Of a DNA stretch of 64,000 nt, positions 1 through 12,245 are shown piece after piece. Position numbers and translations under genes: made by a program. The number at the start of each line of letters is the position of its first letter. Positions within the stretch are counted from its first letter, which is position 1. The stretch comes from Alisma plantago-aquatica (taxonomy: Eukaryota > Streptophyta > Magnoliopsida > Alismatales > Alismataceae): NCBI GenBank assembly GCA_963693085.1, contig OY856412.1, positions 1,060,410,244 through 1,060,474,243 on the forward strand, in the 5' to 3' direction. The notes beneath the pieces are model-generated. The model did not search any database and was not told the DNA's origin. It was given only the letters and a program-made list of their open reading frames with translations.

Positions 1-1461
1 AGTAGAAGATCATATTAACCATGTATCAAACATTAGAAGACTAATGTATGATAGGGTAAATCATAAAACACAAAAACTAAGAATTAGTGACAATAAAATC
101 ATAATCAAGAATGTAAAGACGGGAAACCCCATAATCAGTGTGACCAAGTAAAATGAGAACAAGGGAAATTTCATAAAGAGTGAGATGCTTTCATCTTTTG
201 TACCGCGATCATCAACACGAGGAATATCCAGAGCAGGAGAGCTCGATTGTAAAGAAGAAAAGAAAAGATCTGTAATGGAACCAGAAGGAACAAAGGACTT
301 TGTTGGACTCCTTAACCCTCCTCCAACCCTAGTGATCCAACCCAGATGTTGTAAGAAGAGGATATATGAAATTACTCATTCCACCATGGATATTGAGATT
401 TCAAAGCAAAGCACCAACCCCAAAAGTGAACAAAATGCTCCATGATGACCAAGTAAAACTATTAAAGGAAAAACCTTGGAAGAACCTGATGCAAAAGCCA
501 ACACTGCATTTCCAGAAGTAGAAACTCAAGAAAAGAAATAAAAGGAGAAAACATGTGTAGGTACCTAAGTTACAAAAATTGGTGGATTAAAAAGCTTTGT
601 GGGGTCACAAGTGAATGACCTAGGCATTTCTCTCGTCTTTTATGCCATTATTGTGCTGCCACACCAGATGAGAGGACTAGATTACTCAAAGCTAGGGACG
701 TATGCTTAAGGGATAACAATAGTGAGAGAATTTTGGGAAAAATTTTTTTGCCATGCCTCAAAGGTATGGAAATAAAAACATATAGGGTAGGAGGTATATT
801 GTAGTTGGGAAATGATGATGTAGAAGGAAACAAGAGAAAAGAAAGACTCCATATTCTACTAGAAGGTTGGGGAGAGGAATCCTGATCAAGTTGGGAATCA
901 AAGGCTTTATAATCATGTGAGGAAGATACAAGTAAACCTAACATATTAAGTGGAGGAGAGATGAAAGAGATAATCAAGAGTTAGGAGGAGTCTATATACT
1001 ATCAATTCCAGGTAGAGATGGGCACAAGGAAGTAGAAGATGTAGATGTTGTTTTATCTAAATTCATTATCTCAATAACAGATCATGAAAATCAATTTAAA
1101 CCTAACATGACAATTGGAAACATAGGCAATCTGGGGTAAATATTGATTAAGCCAAAGTCCAACTAACATTGTGATATTATTTATTTTCTCAAATTAGTCT
1201 AGAAATAAATATTTGATCAAGATAAAACTTGGTATCTATACAAATCAGGGCCCAGGGAATTTGATTTTAAGGTTATATTTAACTTTTGATATCATTTTTT
1301 ATAATTTACAATACACATAGGGTTTGACTCAATTATCTTAATGATTATTACTATATGTTACCACTATCCTTAAAATTCTACATTTAGTGTTCAATTACCA
1401 ACAATATTATCCCACATCATATCTCACAAATTCCAATATATATTATTTAGCTAACTCATTT
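1..1461. other. Unrecognised AT-rich DNA left of the CACTA element
   Basis: I see no domain, terminal repeat or tandem repeat here. The longest open frames (86 codons from 185 on plus, 109 codons at 648-977 on minus) match nothing I know and have no supporting context. It may be old transposon debris or intergenic DNA into which the CACTA element inserted. Confidence 0.4.
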
Positions 1462-2160
1462 CACTAGTACAAAAATGATATATAACATCACATTTGATGG
1501 TGTCGGTTACACATAAAAAACGGACACCCTAAACCAACGACGCCGACTGAATACTACAACTGTCACCAAAATGTGAAGTCTAGCTGGCATACAAAAGACA
1601 CAATTACCACTTTTTCTATAATGTCAGTTTGTTTACCAAAAATTTGAAGTATAAAACTACCCACGAAATAAAATTTTCCATGGAAAAAAAATTGTCTCCA
1701 AAATTTTCAATATGGCATTGGTTGTGCAGAAACTGACGACAAAGGTTTTGTGTCATGGTCCCACAAATTTTTTTATCCCTTATTAGTTGTCAGTTCTTTG
1801 TCATCAACCAAAGACTAATGACCCTTCGCTAAACAAAATTTATTCCCTCATTAGTCGTCAATTTTTTGCAAAGAACCGATGACTAGGTGTTTTTGCGCGT
1901 TGTCCCCATGAAAATATCCCCCCCCCAATATGCTTCTTCGACGTCAATTTTTTTTAGGTAACCAACAACTTTGGTAACTAAAATTTTTGTTGCGATTTGT
2001 TAATATACGTCGGTTGGGTTCGTAGAAATCGATGACTAAAACTCTAACTGGGTGCAAAAAAAGTTATTTAAAATTGCACTTAGTTGTCGATTTTTCACGT
2101 GTGACCGACGCCTATTGGTATTAGGTGTCGATTTTTGCAAACAACCGACCCGCACAAAAC
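1462..2160 (+). repeat. CACTA left terminal and subterminal repeats
   Basis: After the CACTAGTACAAAAA end, a short motif in the form GTCGGTT / ACCGAC / CGTCGATTTTT recurs in both orientations, for example near 1500, 1545, 1850, 1870, 2005, 2105 and 2130. In En/Spm elements such subterminal arrays bind the TNPA-type protein; that role is inferred here from family knowledge. Confidence 0.7.
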
Positions 2161-2216
2161 AAACCCTTCCACTTTTGTGTTTCATCACGATTTATATATA
2201 GGTCTGTCAAACTATA

Positions 2217-2567
2217 GTGATTTTCCCCTCGTCGGTCACCGCTTCCTCACCGGTCGTCGCTCTTCCTCCAGTCGTCGCCGCCGTCACCTTTTCTTGCTTG
2301 AGAGGTTGGTGGAGCCACTATAGGTGTTGTCCACCCTCCCACCGATGTACCTTTTCCACAACAACTTTGCATATATTCTGCCTTCACCGCTCTGCCTCCT
2401 CCATCGGCCGCCATGCCTCCTCCACCACTGCCACACCTCCTCCACCAACATCGCCACTCCAGCCGGCCGGTACTGCCACTCCAGTCTACCAGTGCAACAC
2501 CTCCATCTCCACCTCCAGCCACTGCTGTCGTAGCCTGCTCCACCCCACCATTACGGTGAGTGGTTAA
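2217..2567. other. C-rich, low-complexity island inside the CACTA 5' region
   Basis: About 350 bp are rich in CCTCC, CCACC and GTCGTCGCC runs, unlike the AT-rich DNA on both sides. Several overlapping frames are open on both strands, which is a by-product of the composition. No domain is recognisable. It could be a captured fragment of a host exon or 5' UTR, or just a drifted part of the transposon leader. Confidence 0.4.
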
Positions 2568-3144
2568 TCAGAAGTAGAAGTAGATTTTGATTAACTACGG
2601 TCAATGATGCACAAATGAACTTAATTACTTGATTTAATTTAGTTCAATTACTCATCAAGAATATGTAGTTGATTAATATTGATTAATTAGGGATAATGAT
2701 GCATGAATGAACTCAATTAATTAGATTTACACTAGTTTCTCTATTGTTAGTGATTGATTTAATTTAGTTCAATAATTTCTCATCAATAATATGTAGTTGA
2801 TTAATATTGATTAATTAGGGTTACTGATGCATAAATAAGTTTAATTTATTAATTAATATTGTTTTCTTTCTCTCTCATTAGTGATCTATTTAACTTAATT
2901 CAATAATTTCTCTTCAAGATCGTGTAGTTGATTAATATTGATGAATTATGGTTAATGATGCATGAATCAAATTAATTACCCAAATAAAAAGAATGAATTG
3001 GATTAAATGATGTTACATAAAATCTAGCTATATGAATGATGAAAATATGATCATAGGTATAATTATGATTAATATTGTTGGCGTAGAAATCCATTTGAGA
3101 TTTACTCATTAGGAGAAAATCTTGGATAGTCCCCAGTTTGGGAC

Positions 3145-3370
3145 TGTTCTTGAACACTTAATCTCACTTAGGATGTAATTGTATAATGTATATTTGGTTT
3201 TCATGATGTTTCGTCAGCACTTCCCCGTTTGTTCTCTAAGTACATATGTTGGTGGGCATTTGGCCATGTACATCGGTGTACTTGGAGAACTACGGGGAAA
3301 TGCTGCCAAAATTTTCTTGAAAATGAAATACACATTATATACTTACTAGTGAGATTAGGTGTTCAAGAAT
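3145..3370. repeat. Long inverted repeat (hairpin of about 95-100-bp arms) upstream of the transposase
   Basis: The left arm (about 3147-3245) and right arm (about 3277-3370) are imperfect reverse complements around a loop of about 31 bp. The strongest block pairs CAGCACTTCCCCG with CGGGGAAATGCTG. The flanking GTTCTTGAACAC pairs with GTGTTCAAGAAT at the outer ends. It lies about 115 bp before the transposase start, so it would probably be transcribed with the gene. It could feed a small-RNA pathway, be a foldback insertion, or be a conserved leader structure. Confidence 0.75.
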
Positions 3371-3485
3371 GGGATAGGCGATACACATTTATTATATATA
3401 ATCCCTAATCTTTTAACCCTAAATTTACCCTAATCTTTTTTAATGCTAAACCCTAATATATACTTGTTTTCTCTTTGATCATATA

Positions 3486-6400
3486 ATGGATAGATCATGG
3501 ATGTCCATCATTCCAAATTGCTACACCCCAGAGTTTATTGCTGGTCTTGATCAGTTAATTAGATTTGTGGAGGATCATAGGAAACAACCTAGAGACAGGT
3601 TCTATTGTCCATGTAGACATTGCGGTAACAACTTGAAAGTCAGCACTGGTGAGGAAATCAAAAGTCATGTGACATGCAACCAGATTGTACAAGGCTATAC
3701 AGAATAGTACCGGCATGGAGAGATTTCAAACCTGAAATTAGTAGATGTCTATAGTAGTGCTTGTGTGGAAGAATAAATTGCCTCTAATGATGTAGATGTG
3801 AACGAATAGGTTCCAATAGACATCGTTGATGAGATGCTGGATAGTTTGGGGTGGAGCACACTGATCCACCTCCCATGTTTAGGAACATTGTACATGAAGC
3901 TGAGAGACCATTATACACAGGTTGTACTAAGTTTATGAAGCTTAATGATGTGCTGAGATTGTATAAGCTGAAGGCTAACAATAGATGGAGTGATAAAAGC
4001 TTCAGATCATTGTTTCCTTTGTTGAAAGAAATTCTTCCTAGAGGAAACAAGCTTCCAATCTCAACATACGAGTTAAAGAAATTATTGTGCCCAATGGAAA
4101 TGGAGGCTAAGAAGATACATGCATGCTCAAATGATTGTGTATTATTTCAAAAGGACTATGTGTATTTGAAAGATTATCCAAAATGTCGGGGCGTCAAGGT
4201 ATAAAATGATGACTTCGTGGAAGTCTAAAACTGGTTCTCCTGCAAAGGTGATGTGGTATCTACCTATAATCCCACAGTTTCAATGCTTGTTTGCCAATCT
4301 GATAGATGCAAAGAATTTGAGGTGGCATCCAGAGGTTAAGAAAAATAATGTTGGGATCCTACGACATGCGTCTGATTCCCCACAGTGGAAGAAGATTGAT
4401 TTATTATACCCTAAATTTGGTGAAGAAGTCAAGAATCTAGGACTTGGGCTTTGTACTGATGGGACGAATCCGTACAGAACATTGAGCAGCCAACATAGCA
4501 CTTGGCTTGTTATGCTTGTTATATACAATCTTTCTCCCTGGTTGTGTATGAAAAAATAAGTACGTTATGCCACCATTGTTGATATCAGGCGCTAAACAAC
4601 CTGGAAATGATATCAACGTTTATCTTGAACCTCTGATTGATGACTTAAATAAACTCTGAGGTGAATGTGTGATGACATATTATGCTTCACACACAGAGAC
4701 ATTTCATTTGCATGCTATGTTGTTTTCCAATATTAATGACTTTCCATGATATGATAATTTGTTTGGATACAGTGTAAAAGGATCTAAAGCGTGTCCTATA
4801 TGTGAAGAGAACACTGATTCAATATGAATAAAACATGGTGGCAATATTTTATATCTTGGTGATTGAAGGTTTCTTCCAAAATTCCATCTGTACCGATAGT
4901 TGCCCAAAGTGTTCAATGGATGAAATGAGGAACGGAGTGCGCCTAAACCTATACCAGGGGAGGTTGTTTATGATAGAGTAAAAGACTTTGTCAATGAATT
5001 TGGTAAGAGATCACAATGTACCATATCCACACAAAGTGACAAATCTTTATTCAAGAAGAAGTCAATATTTTGGGATCTTCCTTATTAGAGTTCATTGAAA
5101 GTTAGGCATTGTATCGATGTCATGCATGTTGAGAAAAATGTCTGCGAAAACGTCATTGGTACTCTGTTGAATATACCAGGTAAGACTAAAGATGGGATTA
5201 AATCTAGAATGGATCTACGTGAAATGGAAATAAGGATAAAATTAACAGAAGTAGTTAGTATTGATTGGAGAATATATTTACCTCCTACTTGTTACACATT
5301 GTCTAGAAAGGAGAAGAAAGCTTTTTTTAGTGCTTGATTAATGTTAAGGTACCATAGGGTTACTGTTCCAACATTTGTAGATTGGTATCAATGAAAGATC
5401 TGAAGCTGATAGGTCTTAAATCTTATGATTTTCACACTCTAATGCAACAAATATTGCATGTGACCATTCGATCTATATTGTCGAAGCATGTAAGGTCTGC
5501 AATCACCAGACTTTGTTTCTTCTTCAACAGTCTATGCAACAAAGTTATTGATCCTAAGAATCTCAATAAGTTGCAAAGAGAAGTGGTTGTCAGCTTGAGA
5601 TGTACTTTCCTCCTTCATTCTTTGATATCATGGTACATCTTGTTCTCCACTTGACTAGGGAAGTGAAAATGTTGGGACTAGTTTTCTTGCATTCGATGTA
5701 TCCTTTTGAACGATACATGTGCATTTTTACAGGTGATGTTTGAAACCATAATCGTCCTGAAGGGAGTATTATTGAGGGTTATGTTGCAAAATAGGTTATG
5801 GATTTTTGCAATGACTTTCTGAGTGGTAATGACGATCCTATAAATGAAAAAAATATTGAGGAGTATTCTTGCAAAGGGATTTTAGGATCATGGATGAAAG
5901 TAATCAGTCGTGAGCTATTGGAACAAGCTCACTTGTATATTTTACACAACATCGACGAAGTGAGTGTTTATATCACGGAACATACCAATTTCATCAAGAA
6001 ACAATATCCTCGAGCCAATTCAATGTGGCTTTCTAGAGAGCATAACAAGACATTTATTAAGTGGTTTGAAGATAAAGTCTCACATCAACTATCTCAAACA
6101 CCAAATAATATTTTTGAAAATATCAAATGCCTCACCTTTAAACCAAAAATGAATGTTATATCTTATGAAGGGTTTGACATAAATGGGTTCTCATATTACA
6201 CAAAGAGTCAAGAAGATAAGAGTGTCATCCAAAATAGTGGGGTCAACCTCCAAGCGTCTTCATTGGTTTTTTCTAGTGCGAAAGATAAGAGTCCACGTGA
6301 AGCTAAAATGTCATATTACGGTGTCATTGAAGACATATGGGAGTTTGACTACGTAGATTTTAGAATTCCACTCTTTAAGTGTAATTGGGGTGATAACACC

Positions 6401-6685
6401 AAAGGAGTTATAGAGGATGAATTGGGTTTCACATTAGTGAATTTTGAAAAGATTGACAAGAAGGGTGAACCATTCATATTGGCATCACAGGAGAAATAAG
6501 TATTTTATATAAATGATCTTGCAAATGAAAAATGGTCAGTTGCTCTTCATGGTAAAAGATAGTTCATTAATGATCCTATATATGAAGAAGACTACTATGA
6601 TAAGTATGATGACTCGAGTCCATTCTTAGTTGGGTTGCCAACACCAAATATTGAAGCTAATAATGACTCGAGTCATGGTAAATGA
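3486..6685 (+). pseudogene. CACTA transposase (Tnp2/TNPD type), decayed
   Basis: This gene would encode the DDE-type transposase that cuts CACTA ends. It starts at 3486 with MDRSWMS, the usual start of the transposase-associated domain, followed by a CPCRHC cysteine motif (3618-3640). Next come Tnp2 (Transposase_21) blocks: LGLCTDGTNPYRTLSSQHST (about 4440-4500), LLISGAKQPGNDI (about 4577-4615), YSVKGSKACPICEE (about 4770-4810), LKVRHCIDVMHVEKNVCEN (5095-5150), GLKSYDFHTLMQQIL (about 5413-5456). DUF4218 follows (about 5480-5860), then DUF4216 (about 6160-6685; FDYVDFRIPLFKCNW at about 6343-6387). The reading is broken by many stops (for example 3705, 4203, 5335, 6497) and by frame changes near 3710-3850, 4204 and 5338. 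No functional protein is possible, but the assignment is firm. Confidence 0.9.
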
Positions 6686-6810
6686 TCACACTGAAGGAAT
6701 GTTAATTGATAAAATATCTCAATATTAGAGGCGTGTTTTTATTTTTTAAAAGTCAAATGTTAAATTTTTTGCATGTTAAATGTTATATTGTTTTTGTATG
6801 ACACTTTCAT

Positions 6811-8458
6811 ATGGCTGACCATGAGTATGATGATCATAATGATGATTACCATGAGGGTGAGGCACCTCCTCACAATGTAAGTTTTACAATATATCCTATA
6901 TCTAGCTATATATATGTCCATTTATAAGTTATATCTTATATGTGTTTTTTGTCAATTTTTAGGTTGATGATGTACCCCTGAAAATCTTGTGGCACTTGAT
7001 GAGCAGCAAAAAAAATTGAAAAAATTTTGGGCATCACTATGATGAACAAATTACTACAACAAAGGGGAAATGGACCAAAATTGGTTGTGGATTTTGATCA
7101 TGCAGGAAAAAGGTGATGCAATGTTGTGGGAGGGTCCTAAGGAACTATAGGACAACTCTCAACTGTCAATACATATGAGATGCTGATAGAAGGAAGAAGT
7201 CAGCCCTTGAGCAATGGAACTACCTGGACCTGACTGAGTGGAAGGCGTTTGTTTCCATGAGAAATACTAATGAATTTAAGGTATTAAGCGTCACTCCTAA
7301 TTTAAATAATATACATTCTTATGAATTCACCTATTCACGATTGACCTTGATTGTTACTAACCAATTCAATGTGATTACTAACAAGTCTATGAGTGATGCT
7401 CAAAGAGCAAGGCGAGCAATGAATGTGCATGACCACACGATGGGTCCATGTGTCTATGTAGCTCTTCACAAAAGCTATAGACATCTTATGTTCAATAGCC
7501 TACTGCTCCTAATACTGAGACTGTTGAGTCCTCTACTATTACTCCCGCACCTCTACATCGCTGTGATATGTGGATAGTTGGGAGGCAAAATAAAAAAGGA
7601 GATATAACCAACCCCACAACTACTGAGGTGGCTGCAAAAATGGTAAAATTCAACTCTCAAAACAATTAGTATTGATGATTGTTTTGTTGACTTACCAATT
7701 TCTATTGATGATGATTAGTGGGAGCTTCACGAGCAGAGGAAGAAAGGATCATTCATCCCTGAGGGAACAAGGGATGAATTCATAGTTGCTCTCGGTAACC
7801 TAGAGCATCCTAGAGGTGTTAGGGCTGCAGGGGCTGGAATGGGCCTAAGAGCGTTCTTTGGGCCATCACAACGCAAACATGCCCAAAAAGGGGGAATTTC
7901 AAAAGATGAGGTAACCTATTCTTTTTTAGAATGTTATTGGAAAGGGAATTCATGAATCAAAAAGTGTTTCTTTTGGCCATGTATAGGTAGATCAGTTAGT
8001 CTATAAAAGAGTAGATGAGTTACTTGATAAGAGAGTCCAGGAAGCATTGAGAAAGTGGTAGGCATCTTAGTCTACCACTCCGACAGTACATGTGGCATGT
8101 CGCTCTTCCCCTACGATAGAGGTGGTTGGAAGTGATCCTGTAGAGGTGGTTGGGAGTAATCATGTAGACCTACCACCTAACATGTCCGATGTAAGTATTT
8201 TAGTGACATAGTAGCTAGACTTTTCAAGATGATATGTTTATTTATGTATATAACATACTCTATGTAAATTTGTAGGGGTTGAAGCCATGTCGTCTAAAAT
8301 GGAAAGAATTCATCGTTGCAGAGGGCGAGGCTTACCCACACTTTCTAAGGAACACGATTCATGGCACTCCAATACCTGATGGTGTGGTTCGTGTGAGCCT
8401 CAGGCTTGTATTCTGTACTTGGAGGCAACATCCATTGCCATATGCCCACCCAGATGTT
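6811..8458 (+). pseudogene. CACTA second gene, TNPA-like (Transposase_24 / Ptta family), decayed and truncated
   Basis: In En/Spm elements this protein binds subterminal repeats and assists transposition. A likely start is the ATG at 6811 (MADHEYDDHNDDYHEG). Plausible introns follow GT-AG: 6877-6962, and about 7280-7384, which would join TEWKAFVSMRNTNEFK to SMSDAQRARRAMNVHDHTMG, a typical Transposase_24 block. Further downstream are IPEGTRDEFIVALGNLEHP (about 7758-7815) and the C-terminal block from 8279 (LKPCRLKWKEFIVAEGEAYP). Stops interrupt the exons. Homology ends at 8458, where the LTR of element A starts. The exon structure is inferred by eye. Confidence 0.75.
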
Positions 8459-8851
8459 GTGCATCAAGGTATATCAGCCCTAGAATGCTAAAAGTGATAT
8501 CTATCACATTTTGATGTATCACTTTCCTCATCACTTCCAACTTTCTTGAGTTATCAACTTATCTTGGATTAAGGAATTTCCCATCTTAATCCTTTCATCC
8601 ACTAACCTATCACTCTTACCATGAAGTGCATAGGTCACACATAAAAATGGTCCAACTATCTTTAATGATATGGACCCATTTCAGGTTAAGGCATTGCTTG
8701 CTATAAGGTTATCTATAATTAACCACTATAGGTATTTCTCTTATCAATGTATTAATCACCATTCCATTATTAGGATTATGGTCTCTCATATCATCGCCCT
8801 TTATTAGGGTTTAGGGTTTCACATACTATCATATTTCATTAGAGTTAGGGT

Positions 8852-8990
8852 TTCACATGGAATCAATCTCAATTAGGGATTCTCATGGAATCAACCTCAA
8901 TTAGGGATTCACATGGAATCAGTCTCAATTAGGGATTCTCATAGAATCAACCTCAATTAGGGATTCACTTGGAATCAATCTCAATTAGGG
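8852..8990. repeat. 28-bp tandem repeat in A 3' LTR
   Basis: Five units of about 28 bp, with core CATGGAATCAATCTCAATTA followed by GGGATTC. Units alternate between two variants (TTCACATGG / TTCTCATGG), which suggests a 56-bp doubled unit. The same array, of equal length, lies at 17112-17250 in the other LTR, so it predates the insertion. Confidence 0.85.
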
Positions 8991-9579
8991 TTTTACATCT
9001 CATTTCCCTAAATTGGACTTTCATATATCGTTACCCTGGGTTAGGGTTACATACTCACCTTGGATTAGGGTTTCATTTAGAATTGCCCTCAAGTAGGGTT
9101 AGAGTTCAATAACCCTGTCAATTAGGGTTTATGTTCCTGATTCTGATTAGAGTTTCATGATATCTTTACTTAAGTATTATACCCTTAATCACCTCATTAA
9201 TCATATTCATGTATGAATTCCATGCTATCATCTTCTTAACTTGATTAGGTTACATCAACCCTCAATCAAGTACATACAACTATGATTAACATAGTGTACC
9301 AAGTCATTGTTCCTATAAGCAATTAGGGTTCATCCCTTAATTGGCACTAAGCACCTAGGTACTATTAGGATTTCAACCTTGTACCTTCATTGATTATCAT
9401 TACTAATAATCATTGGATCAATGGATCATTCATCATCTTAATTCTCAAGAGATTCAATCATATTGGACCTCCATTACATAAGGTATCCAATTGATTTGAC
9501 CAATTGAATCTTCAACTATAATAGGTGTCCAAGTGGATTAACCAATTGAGTACTCAATTAATTTTGACTACTTGAGCCC

Positions 9580-10840
9580 CAAACGGTCTTGGTCTTTCAA
9601 AGTTCAAACGGTTTGAAACTGTTTGGTAAAGGTGGTCACTTGAAACCATTTGCTAAAGCAAGTACTTGAAATCATTTGCTAAAGCACTCTTAACATCAAT
9701 TGGGCCTCAAATGATTTGGGATCGTTTGGTCCCAAACGATCTTGATACCGTTTGGTCCAAACCTCCTCAAAACCGCATGGACCAAAGATGGTCTCAACCT
9801 ATCAAGTCGATTGGGGGTTCTCAATGTTGATTCCTTCAATCATTGAATTCATGTAACCAATCTTCAATTGGACCCATCACCATACTTCAATTGAGTTAAT
9901 TAGGTCATCCTTCAACTGATTTGACCCTCAATTAACCCTCAATTGATCATCAATTGGGGTTTGAATCAACTGAATTAGGGTTTGGAATCGATGATCCTTC
10001 AACATTAATTAATGTGTAACTAGTTACTTTAAAACTATTGGACCATCATCCAAATTGAACATGACCTGACCCCAAAGGGTCTTGAGGTCGTTTGGATGAC
10101 CTCCAAACGGTCTTGAGACCGTTTTCCCATCTCATTACTCAAATCCATGTCATCCATTTAGGGTTTGGATCACTAGATTGATCACCAAATCAACATTTGA
10201 TTGCAAATCAACATTTGATTGCAAATCAACTTGGTATCTTTAGATCTTCAAACACCTAACCATGGTCAAAACTAGACCTCCAAATGGTCTTGGGATCATT
10301 TGGATGACCTCCAAATGGTCTTGAGACCATTTTCCCATCACATCATCATTATCCATGTCATTCAATTAAGGTTTGGATCCTAGGATTGGTCACCAAATCA
10401 GCAATTGATTGTACATCAACTTAATATCTTTGGACCTTCAATTTCTCAACCATACTGAACGGTCTTGGGTGATCACCAAACGGTCTTGAGACCATTTGGG
10501 TGATCCCCAAATGGTTTTGAAACCGTTTGGGTCAATCAACCCAAATTTCAAACTCAATCACTTATGAAATCAACACTCAACCCAATTAGGGTTTAGGTGA
10601 TTGATGGACCTTCAACTCATGAACCAATTGGAGTTAATCAATAATAATTGGTGGGTCATTAACCTAGATCATTATGAACAAGTAACCAAACGGTCAACCC
10701 TGGTCAACATCACCAAACGGTGTTAAACCATTTTCTTCTATGCGGTTTAGTGAAACTATTTCATTCCAAACGGTTTGAAACCGTTTGCTCCCAAACACAA
10801 ACCGTTTGGACATTTGATTGAAACTGTTTGGTCTAGATAT
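9580..10840. repeat. Dispersed AAACGGT/ACCGTTT palindromes in A 3' LTR
   Basis: Short inverted motifs of the form CAAACGGTCTTGAGACCGTT recur across this segment, some perfect and some with one arm changed to AAATGGT. They sit after the putative TATA box in the minus-strand LTR, so they would be transcribed. The matching cluster in the 5' LTR is at 17830-19110. Confidence 0.8.
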
Positions 10841-12225
10841 TTGGGGAGGTGTATTATTATGATGATGTCATCATCATCAAGATCTAGACCCACGAAACTT
10901 GTTGTGATTTCCATGGAGATTGCATCAATCAACCAAATCAATAATTGTAAATAGAGAAATGATCATTATTTGATGGGGAATTGAATGCAATAACAAAGTT
11001 AGGGTTTCAAGTTATAAAAACCACCTCCAATTGAGCTCCAAAGCTCCAAGATCACGGAAAAAATGGTGGATGAAGCTTTTGCAACTCCTCCTAAGATCGT
11101 CCTCAAACCTTTGGTTGAAAAGATTGGCTATGGTTGATGAGGAGATCCAGATAAGAAGAAATCAATGATTTATTTTTTATTTCCACCATGGAATCAAGGA
11201 TAACGAAGGTCAAGGACCTTACCAACAGGTTAGGTTCGTCCTCCTCCTGTTCTTGAGCTTCTCTTGGGGTCGGCCAAAGCAAAGAAAGAAAGGAAATCCG
11301 AAAAGAAGTCCTTAAGTGAGTGGAAAAAAGGATATGTATAAGGAAATCCCAAGGAGAGAGAAAATGGGATTATTTCCTTTAATTCCCAAAATAATTTCCA
11401 CCAAATCCCCCTCCATTTCTTGTCCACGAAGCCATCTTCATGTTCTTGCAAAACCTCTTCATTATCCAAGAAATAAAGGGAAAAGAAATTAAGCACCTTA
11501 ACCCTTATAATATTAATATCCATTTTTTAGTGGAATTTCTTTTTCTTATAATAATGGTGAGTGGAATTTCACCTCCTTAGGATATGCTCGTGCCTTTGAA
11601 AGGCTTTTAAGCTCTTCCACACACATCTGAATCCAAACATTTTAATTTTGGTTGAAGGCCCCTTCAATTATTTTATTTATTTTTGCATTAAATTGAATTA
11701 GGGTTCCAATTAGGCTTAATTCTTGATTATTTTAATATCAAGATTCTCTCTCCTCCAACTTAATATAAATGAGGCGCCCCTCTCATTATCTTTGCTCTAA
11801 ATTATGTAAAGAAACATTAGGGATCCTTATTTAAGTGGTAATTTGCATATTGAACCTTAGGTTTTGGGTAAATTGCACTTTACACCAAAACTAGGTTTTA
11901 ATGCACAAACATTGCTTTATCAACTCTTCCTTGGTACTCAGGCTACCACAAGCCATACCTCTGCATCATCATTCTCATGATGCTTCAACACATGAGGAAC
12001 ATATTATCATGCAACATTTGCAATCTAACCCCTCAACTTGGGTAATTTGCATTTTAGTTCAAAATAAGCAAGCTTTGCTTCAACATTGTTCAAACAGGAC
12101 CAAAATTGAAACATAAGTTCCTCATGAGCCCTAATTACTTTTCACAAGATAAGATTAATCATATAATCATCTTTCTTTATTAAAACACCTAGGGTTAAAG
12201 CATAACCCAGGTCAGGGATGTTACA

Positions 12226-12245
12226 AATTATCCACCCCTTATAAG
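12226..12245 (-). promoter_or_regulatory. Polypurine tract of element A
   Basis: The minus strand reads AAGGGGTGGATAATT directly before the TGTAACATCC start of the 3' LTR. This is the position and composition of a plus-strand priming site. Confidence 0.75.

Larger units (their letters stand above)
1462..8458 (+). mobile_element. CACTA (En/Spm-type) DNA transposon, 3' truncated and decayed
   Basis: The left end reads CACTAGTACAAAAATG, a typical CACTA terminal inverted repeat. It is followed by subterminal repeats, a tnp2-type transposase gene (3486-6685) and a TNPA-like accessory gene (6811 onward). This is the gene order of autonomous plant CACTA elements. The matching right end, which should read TTTTTGTACTAGTG, was not found in the window. 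CACTA coding sequence stops at 8458, where the LTR of the next element begins, so the 3' end was lost. Both genes carry many stops and frameshifts, so the copy cannot encode its own transposase. Confidence 0.88.
8459..12225 (-). repeat. Element A 3' LTR, truncated
   Basis: This copy aligns with 16721-20523. Its minus-strand start (12225) reads TGTAACATCCCTGACC. The alignment stops at the shared GTGCATCAAGG (8459 and 16721). The next 2.1 kb of the full LTR are absent and CACTA sequence begins instead, so a deletion or truncation probably joined the two elements. The copy contains a 28-bp tandem repeat (8852-8990) and a cluster of AAACGGT/ACCGTTT palindromes (about 9580-10840). Confidence 0.88.

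Noticed and set aside
8800..9000. AGGGTTTAGGGTTT-like sequence resembling plant telomere repeats (also near 17060 and 37990)
   Set aside because: Only one or two telomere units occur in a row; the array is a 28-bp LTR repeat that happens to contain TTAGGG.
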